Made by a program: the position numbers and the translations under genes. Below, in pieces: positions 44,142 to 48,908 of a stretch of 48,908 nt of DNA. The notes under the pieces are model-generated. The model made no database searches and was not told where the DNA came from. It saw only the letters and a list, made by a program, of their open reading frames with translations. Location: contig NZ_POQT01000034.1 in NCBI RefSeq assembly GCF_002938435.1, forward strand, positions 1-48,908, read 5' to 3'. This stretch comes from Blastococcus saxobsidens. GTDB lineage: Bacteria > Actinomycetota > Actinomycetes > Mycobacteriales > Geodermatophilaceae. The first letter of the stretch is position 1; each line of letters begins with the position of its first letter.

Positions 44142-47100
44142 TCATTCGCGACCCGCGCCGGTGGACGCCGGGGTCTCCCCGCCCTCCAGGTCGCCCTCGG
44201 TGTCGAGGTAGGCCTGCTGCAACTGCGCCAGCAGCGCCGGGTCGGGCTCGGCCCACATCTTCCGGTCCACCGCCTCGAGCAGCCGCTCGGCGATGCCGTG
44301 CAGCGCCCAGGGGTTGCTCGTCTCCAGGAACTCCCGGTTCTCCGGGTCCAGCACGTAGGTCTGGGTGAGCTTCTCGTACATCCAGTCGGCGACCACGCCG
44401 GTGGTGGCGTCGTAGCCGAACAGGTAGTCGACGGTGGCGGCCAGCTCGAACGCGCCCTTGTAGCCGTGCCGGCGCATGGCGGCCAGCCACTTCGGGTTGA
44501 CGACGCGGGCGCGGAAGACGCGCGCGGTCTCCTCGGTCAGCGAGCGGGTGCGCACCTGCTCGGGCCGCGTCGAGTCGCCGATGTAGGCGGCGGGAGCCGT
44601 CCCGGTGAGCGCGCGGACGGTCGCCACCATGCCGCCGTGGTACTGGAAGTAGTCGTCGGAGTCGGCGATGTCGTGCTCGCGGGTGTCGACGTTCTTGGCC
44701 GCGACCGCGATCCGCCGGTAGGCCGCCTCCATGTCCGGTCGGGCCTGCACCCCGTCGAGGTCGCGGCCGTAGGCGTAGCCGCCCCACACCGCGTAGACCT
44801 CTGCCAGGTCGGCGTCGCCGCGCCAGTTGCGGGAGTCGATCAGGGACAGCAGCCCGGCCCCGTAGGCGCCGGGCTTGGAGCCGAACACCCGGGTGGTAGC
44901 CCGCCGGCGGTCTCCGTGCCCGGCGACGTCGACGTCGACGTGCGCCTTGACGAAGTTGAGCTCCGCCGGCTCGTCCAGGCCGGCGACCAGCGTCACGGCG
45001 TCGTCGAGCATGGTGACCACGTGCGGGAACGCGTCCCGGAAGAAGCCGGAGATCCGCACGGTGACGTCGATCCGCGGCCGGCCCAGCTCGTCGAGCGGGA
45101 CGGGTTCGAGGCCGGTCACCCGCCGGGAGGCCTCGTCCCACACCGGGCGGACGCCGAGCAGCGCCAGCACCTCCGCGACGTCGTCACCGGAGGTGCGCAT
45201 CGCCGAGGTGCCCCACACCGACAGCCCGACCGAGCGGGGGTGCTCCCCGGTGTCGGCCAGGTACCGCTCGACCAGCGACTCGGCCATCGCCTGGCCGGTC
45301 TCCCACGCCAGCCGGGAGGGCACCGCGCGCGGGTCCACGGAGTAGAAGTTGCGGCCGGTCGGCAGGACGTTGACCAGGCCGCGCAGCGGGGACCCGGAGG
45401 GCCCGGCCGGCACGTACCCGCCGTCCAGGGCATGGAGGGTGGCGTCCAGCTCGTCGGTGGTGCGGGCCAGCCGGGGCACCACCTCGTCGACGGCGAAGCG
45501 CAGGACGGCGGCCACCTGCGCGTCGTCGCGGTCGAGCACCTCGCGGACGACGTCGTCGACGACCTCGGCGGTCCAGCCGCGCTCCTCCATACGGGAGACC
45601 AGCGCATCGGCCAGCTCCTCGACGGCGTCGGTGGCCTTGAGGCCCGCGGTGCCGTCCTCGACCAGGCCCAGCGCCTCGCGCAGGCCGGGCAGGGCGACCG
45701 ACCCGCCCCAGATCTGGCGGGCGCGCAGCATGGCCACGACCAGGTCGACCCGGTTCTGCCCGGACGGCGGGGTGCCGAGCACGTGCAGCCCGTCACGGAT
45801 CTGGGAGTCCTTGATCTCGCAGAGCCACCCGTCGACGTGCAGGATCATCTCGTCGAAGTGGTCGTCCTCGGGCCGCTCGTTGAGGCCGAGGTCGTGGTCG
45901 AGCTTGGCGGCCTGCAGCAGCGTCCAGATCTGCGCCCGGACCGCCGGCAGCTTCGCCGGATCCATGGCCGCGACGTTGGCGTGCTCGTCGAGCAGCTGCT
46001 CCAGCCGGGCGATGTCGCCGTAGGAGTCGGCGCGCGCCATCGGCGGCACCATGTGGTCGATCAGCGTGGCGTGCGCGCGGCGCTTGGCCTGGCTGCCCTC
46101 GCCCGGGTCGTTGACGAGGAACGGGTAGACCAGCGGCAGGTCGCCGATCGCGGCGTCCGGGCCGCAGGAGGCCGACAGCCCCACGGTCTTGCCGGGCAGC
46201 CACTCCATGTTCCCGTGCTTGCCGACGTGCACGAGCGCGTGCGCGCCGAACACCGAGCGCAGCCACCAGTACGCGGCCAGGTAGTGGTGGGACGGCGGGA
46301 GGTCGGGATCGTGGTAGATCGCGATCGGGTTCTCCCCGAAGCCGCGGGGCGGCTGCACCATCACCACGACGTTGCCCGAACGCAGCGCGGCGAAGACGAT
46401 GTCGTCGCCGTCCACGAACAGCGAGCCGGGGGCCTCGCCCCAGTGCTCGACCATCGCCTCGCGGAGGTCGGCCGGGAGGCTGTCGAAGTGCCTGCGGTAC
46501 TCGGCCGCCGGGATCCGGACCGGGTTGCCCGACAGCTGCTCCTCGGTCAGCCAGTTCTCGTCCTGCCCGCCGGCGGCGATCAGCGCGTGCACCAGCGCGT
46601 CGCCGTCGAGGTCGGCGACGCCGGGCAGCGCGTCGGGGCCGTCGAAGGGGCCGATGTCGTAGCCGGCGCCCTGCATGGCGGCCAGCAGCCGCACCACCGA
46701 CGCCGGGGTGTCCAGGCCGACGGCGTTGCCGATCCGGGCGTGCTTGGTCGGGTAGGCGCTGAGCATGACGACGATCCGACGCTCGGCGGGTGGGGTGTGC
46801 CGCAGCCGTGCGTGCGCGACGGCGGTGCCGGCGACCCGGGCGGCCCGCTCCGGGTCGGGGACGTAGGAGGTCAGCCCGTCCTCGTCGGTCTCCTTGAAGG
46901 AGAACGGCACGCTGATCAGCCGACCGTCGAACTCCGGGATGGCCACCTGGTTGCCGACGTCCAGCGGTGACAGGCCGTCGTCGTCGGCCAGCCAGTCGGC
47001 GCGGGAACGCGTGAGGCACAGCCCCTGGATCACCGGCACGTCGAGCTCGGCGAGCGCGCCGACGTCCCACGCGCCGTCGTCCCCGCCCGCCTGCGCGGTG

Positions 47101-47759
47101 GCCGGGCGGGAACCGCCGGCCGCCAGGACGGTGACGACGAGGGCGTCGGCGGTGCCCAGCGTGCCCAGCAGCTCCGGGCCGACGGTGCGCAGGGAGGAGG
47201 TGAAGACCGGTAGCGCCCGGCCACCGGCGTCCTCGATCGCGGCGCAGAGGGCGTCGACGAACGCGGTGTTCCCGGCCAGGTGGTGCGCCCGGTAGTAGAG
47301 GACGGCGACGACCGGCCCCTCCGTGGTGCGCGGCGTCCGCTCCAGGACGCCCCAGTCGGGTGCGACCGCCGGCGGCTCGAACCCCTCGCCGGTGAGCAGC
47401 ACGGTGTCGGACAGGAAGCGGTGCAGCTGGGTGAGGTTGTCCGGGCCGCCCTGCGCCAGGTAGCCGTGCGCCTCGGTGGCCACGCCCATCGGCACCGTCG
47501 ACAGCTCCATCAGCTCGGCGTCGGGCACCTGCTCCCCGCCGAGGACGACGACCGGCGCGGGGCCGGCCAGCAGCGGGGCGAGCAGCTCCTCGTACTGGCG
47601 GCGGACGCCGAGGATCCGGACCACCACCAGCTCGCTGCCCTCGGTGAGCGCGGCGATGCCGGGGCCGTCCAGCCGGGACGGGTTCCCCAGCCGCCACTGC
47701 GCGGCGCTCCCGCGGGCCGACAGCAGGTCGGTGTCGCTGGTGGAGAGCAGGGTGAACAC
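44142..47759 (-). CDS. cobN: CobN, large subunit of cobaltochelatase
   Basis: 1205 residues, normal for CobN. Characteristic blocks: VLYYRAHHLAGNTAFVDAL, GLCLTRSRADW, RIVVMLSAYPTKHARIGNAVGLDTPASVVRLL, VVMVQPPRGFGENPIAIYHDPDLPPSHHYLAAYWWLRSVFGAHALVHVGKHGNMEWLPGKTVGLS, PFLVNDPGEGSQAKRRAHATLIDHMVPPM, DVTVRISGFFRDAFPHVVTMLDDA and GYKGAFELAATVDYLFGYDAT. It inserts cobalt into hydrogenobyrinate a,c-diamide with ChlI/ChlD-like partners (not in view) using ATP. GTG 47759 has GAGGGAGG upstream; the frame runs on to 47960 across the riboswitch, which is not coding. Confidence 0.95.
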   Translation of the reverse strand: MFTLLSTSDTDLLSARGSAAQWRLGNPSRLDGPGIAALTEGSELVVVRILGVRRQYEELLAPLLAGPAPVVVLGGEQVPDAELMELSTVPMGVATEAHGYLAQGGPDNLTQLHRFLSDTVLLTGEGFEPPAVAPDWGVLERTPRTTEGPVVAVLYYRAHHLAGNTAFVDALCAAIEDAGGRALPVFTSSLRTVGPELLGTLGTADALVVTVLAAGGSRPATAQAGGDDGAWDVGALAELDVPVIQGLCLTRSRADWLADDDGLSPLDVGNQVAIPEFDGRLISVPFSFKETDEDGLTSYVPDPERAARVAGTAVAHARLRHTPPAERRIVVMLSAYPTKHARIGNAVGLDTPASVVRLLAAMQGAGYDIGPFDGPDALPGVADLDGDALVHALIAAGGQDENWLTEEQLSGNPVRIPAAEYRRHFDSLPADLREAMVEHWGEAPGSLFVDGDDIVFAALRSGNVVVMVQPPRGFGENPIAIYHDPDLPPSHHYLAAYWWLRSVFGAHALVHVGKHGNMEWLPGKTVGLSASCGPDAAIGDLPLVYPFLVNDPGEGSQAKRRAHATLIDHMVPPMARADSYGDIARLEQLLDEHANVAAMDPAKLPAVRAQIWTLLQAAKLDHDLGLNERPEDDHFDEMILHVDGWLCEIKDSQIRDGLHVLGTPPSGQNRVDLVVAMLRARQIWGGSVALPGLREALGLVEDGTAGLKATDAVEELADALVSRMEERGWTAEVVDDVVREVLDRDDAQVAAVLRFAVDEVVPRLARTTDELDATLHALDGGYVPAGPSGSPLRGLVNVLPTGRNFYSVDPRAVPSRLAWETGQAMAESLVERYLADTGEHPRSVGLSVWGTSAMRTSGDDVAEVLALLGVRPVWDEASRRVTGLEPVPLDELGRPRIDVTVRISGFFRDAFPHVVTMLDDAVTLVAGLDEPAELNFVKAHVDVDVAGHGDRRRATTRVFGSKPGAYGAGLLSLIDSRNWRGDADLAEVYAVWGGYAYGRDLDGVQARPDMEAAYRRIAVAAKNVDTREHDIADSDDYFQYHGGMVATVRALTGTAPAAYIGDSTRPEQVRTRSLTEETARVFRARVVNPKWLAAMRRHGYKGAFELAATVDYLFGYDATTGVVADWMYEKLTQTYVLDPENREFLETSNPWALHGIAERLLEAVDRKMWAEPDPALLAQLQQAYLDTEGDLEGGETPASTGAGRE

Positions 47760-47789
47760 GGCGGCGCCGCCTCCCTCGGGATCCGCGCC

Positions 47790-47925
47790 CCGGGTCGTGG
47801 TCAGGCACGGCAGCCGGAGTGTCTGGCTGACCCGGTCGCCCGGGATCACAGTGGCGGGACCGCGCCGGGATCGCACCGGCTTCCTCGCTGCACTGCCGTG
47901 ATGTGGCCCGAACGCTACTAGCCGA
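47790..47925 (-). ncRNA. cobalamin riboswitch of cobN
   Basis: On the minus strand GGAAGCCGGTGCGA (complement of 47871-47884), GCGGTCCCGCCACTGTGA (core GCCACTGTGA complement of 47846-47855) and CCGGGTCAGCCAGACACTCC appear in the order and spacing of the B12 aptamer. The 3' end runs to ~47790, about 30 nt before the cobN GTG, so it could hide the ribosome site when B12 is bound. Outer limits are estimates. Confidence 0.92.
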
Positions 47926-48019
47926 CCGGCACCGACTCGCCCGGGCACACGGCGCCGCATCCGGATGGACGCGCGGCGCTGAAGGAGGGGTGTCGATCGG
48001 CTCGCCCGAGGGAGTTCCC

Positions 48020-48772
48020 ATGGCTCTGCTTCCGCACCTCTTCCGCCGCGCCGGACTCACGGAGCCGGCGCCGGCTCCCCGGCGCGAGGGCGCCGACCCC
48101 GATGTCCCCGGGCGCCGCGTCGGGGGCCGGGTCGGGGCCGTGCACCGCCTCGGAGCGCTCGCCGTCGCGGCGGTGATCGCCACGTTCGGCATCCTCGGGT
48201 TCCTCGACGGACTGGACTTCTTCTCGACGGAAGGCGAGCGGATCGCCGGTCTCTCCTCCAACGGCCTGCTGTCGACCACCTCCGTCGTGACGGCTGCCGT
48301 CCTCGTCGCGGCGGCGCTGCGCGGACCACGCATCGCGTCGACGGTCATGATCGTCGTCGGGGTGCTGTTCCTGGTGTCCGCGCTGGCCAACCTGGCGGTG
48401 CTCAACACCGACCTGAACATCCTGGCGTTCCGCTTCCCGAACGTCGTCTTCTCCGTCGTCGCCGGGCTGGTGCTGCTCGTCCTGGGCACCTACGGCCGGG
48501 TGAGCGGGAACCTGCCGCCCGACAGCCCCTACGCGCGGACCACCGCGCAGGAGCAGGACGACGACCTGGCCACCGAGTACCCGTCGACGCCGGAGGAGTT
48601 CGCGGCGGAGCGGGCGATGCGGGAGGCGGAGGTGGCGGTCGTGCAGCACGTCGCCACCGCCGACCAGCGGCGCCGGGTGGCGGCCATGGCGGCGCACACC
48701 CGCCGCGCCGACCGCCGGCGGGTGTGGATGTCCTTCGACGAGCAGCCCGGCGGGCCCGCGCTGCCGAAGTAG
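48020..48772 (+). CDS. DUF4383 membrane protein
   Basis: 250 residues. DUF4383 (~40-160) has four helices: HRLGALAVAAVIATFGILGFL, NGLLSTTSVVTAAVLVAAAL, IASTVMIVVGVLFLVSALANLAVL and FPNVVFSVVAGLVLLVLGTYGRV, with short loops including DFFSTEGERIAGLSSN and NTDLNILAF. The acidic-then-basic C-terminal tail (~165-250) with ERAMREAEVAVVQHVATADQRRRVAAMAAHTRRADRRR should be cytosolic and helical. Function is unknown for the family. ATG 48020 has GAGGGAG upstream. It sits between cobN (divergent) and a CobG-like gene. Confidence 0.85.
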   Translation: MALLPHLFRRAGLTEPAPAPRREGADPDVPGRRVGGRVGAVHRLGALAVAAVIATFGILGFLDGLDFFSTEGERIAGLSSNGLLSTTSVVTAAVLVAAALRGPRIASTVMIVVGVLFLVSALANLAVLNTDLNILAFRFPNVVFSVVAGLVLLVLGTYGRVSGNLPPDSPYARTTAQEQDDDLATEYPSTPEEFAAERAMREAEVAVVQHVATADQRRRVAAMAAHTRRADRRRVWMSFDEQPGGPALPK

Positions 48773-48783
48773 CCTTGCCCGAC

Positions 48784-48908
48784 ATGACCGTCCCGCCGCC
48801 GGCCCGCGAGCGCGCCGACGCGTGCCCGGGCGCGCTGCAGACCCACGCGGCGGCCGACGGCGGGCTGGCCCGCGTGCGCGTTCCCGGCGGAGCGCTCACC
48901 GTCGCCCA
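48784..48908 (+). CDS. cobG: CobG-like (precorrin-3B synthase) gene, start only
   Basis: Only 41 residues are in the window (MTVPPPARERADACPGALQT, then HAAADGGLARVRVPGGALTVA). DxCPGALxxHxAADGGLARVRxPGG is the N-terminus of the sulfite/nitrite-reductase-like CobG, which oxidises precorrin-3A to precorrin-3B in aerobic cobalamin synthesis. It starts 11 bp after DUF4383 and would fit a cobalamin locus together with cobN. The truncation is the window edge. Other nitrite/sulfite reductase half-domain proteins cannot be fully excluded. Confidence 0.65.
   Translation, partial: MTVPPPARERADACPGALQTHAAADGGLARVRVPGGALTVA

Noticed and set aside
47760..47960. N-terminal extension of cobN to 47960
   Set aside because: This stretch is the cobalamin riboswitch; GTG 47759 has a proper ribosome site.

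Overview
The window is very GC-rich, gene-dense DNA with strong G/C preference at third codon positions and many GTG starts. It carries actinobacterial marker genes: a WhiB2/WhmD-type WhiB regulator, a GAF-ANTAR regulator, an ergothioneine operon, a LigB-type ATP-dependent ligase, a DUF222-HNH gene with a LexA box, and a PASTA kinase. Gene content and protein style resemble Geodermatophilaceae (Blastococcus/Geodermatophilus/Modestobacter); that family placement is inference. It looks like chromosomal backbone. I found no rRNA or tRNA gene, no CRISPR array, no complete insertion sequence and no prophage.

Layout. 1-9.3 kb: end of a coiled-coil protein, a YihY/BrkB membrane protein, a patatin-like hydrolase, a stress-responsive dimeric-barrel protein, a MetE-C-like methyltransferase, a SUV3-like helicase with a zinc ribbon, a GAF-ANTAR regulator, an IdeR-box siderophore reductase, a DUF1643 protein and a UPF0303 protein. 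9.4-15.4 kb: whiB2, a small membrane protein, a TSUP-selO pair, a family A polymerase lacking the 5' nuclease, a STAS protein followed by a decayed ArsC tail, and a small acidic ORF. 15.4-18.7 kb: a secreted M15-like peptidase behind a c-di-AMP (ydaO-type) riboswitch, divergent from a TPR-GGDEF diguanylate cyclase. 18.7-25.2 kb: CitE-like lyase, lipase-maturation-factor-like membrane protein, a frameshifted DUF222-HNH gene with a LexA box, ligB and an LLM flavin oxidoreductase. 25.4-28.7 kb: two different flavohaemoglobins and a DivIVA-like coiled-coil gene, closed by a perfect 17-bp-stem hairpin. 28.7-34.7 kb: saccharopine-reductase-like protein, GH13 glucosidase, truncated kinase-like ORF, MFS transporter plus DUF1028 protein, SRPBCC protein. 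34.9-39.1 kb: egtABCD with overlapping genes and no egtE. 39.2-44 kb: PASTA kinase, a frameshifted yellow/royal-jelly-like gene, and a hemerythrin-esterase fusion translationally coupled to it. 44.1-48.9 kb: cobN behind a cobalamin riboswitch, a DUF4383 membrane protein and the start of a CobG-like gene.

Themes. Redox and nitrosative stress recur: ergothioneine, two flavohaemoglobins, SelO, hemerythrin, WhiB, F420/FMN oxidoreductase. So do second messengers: a c-di-AMP aptamer sits head-to-head with a c-di-GMP synthase gene. The features most worth checking as undescribed are (i) the type II flavohaemoglobin/DivIVA overlap, (ii) the hemerythrin-esterase fusion coupled to a yellow-like gene, (iii) the two-nucleotide regulatory junction around 16.6-17.1 kb, and (iv) the three broken genes (ArsC tail, DUF222-HNH, yellow-like).
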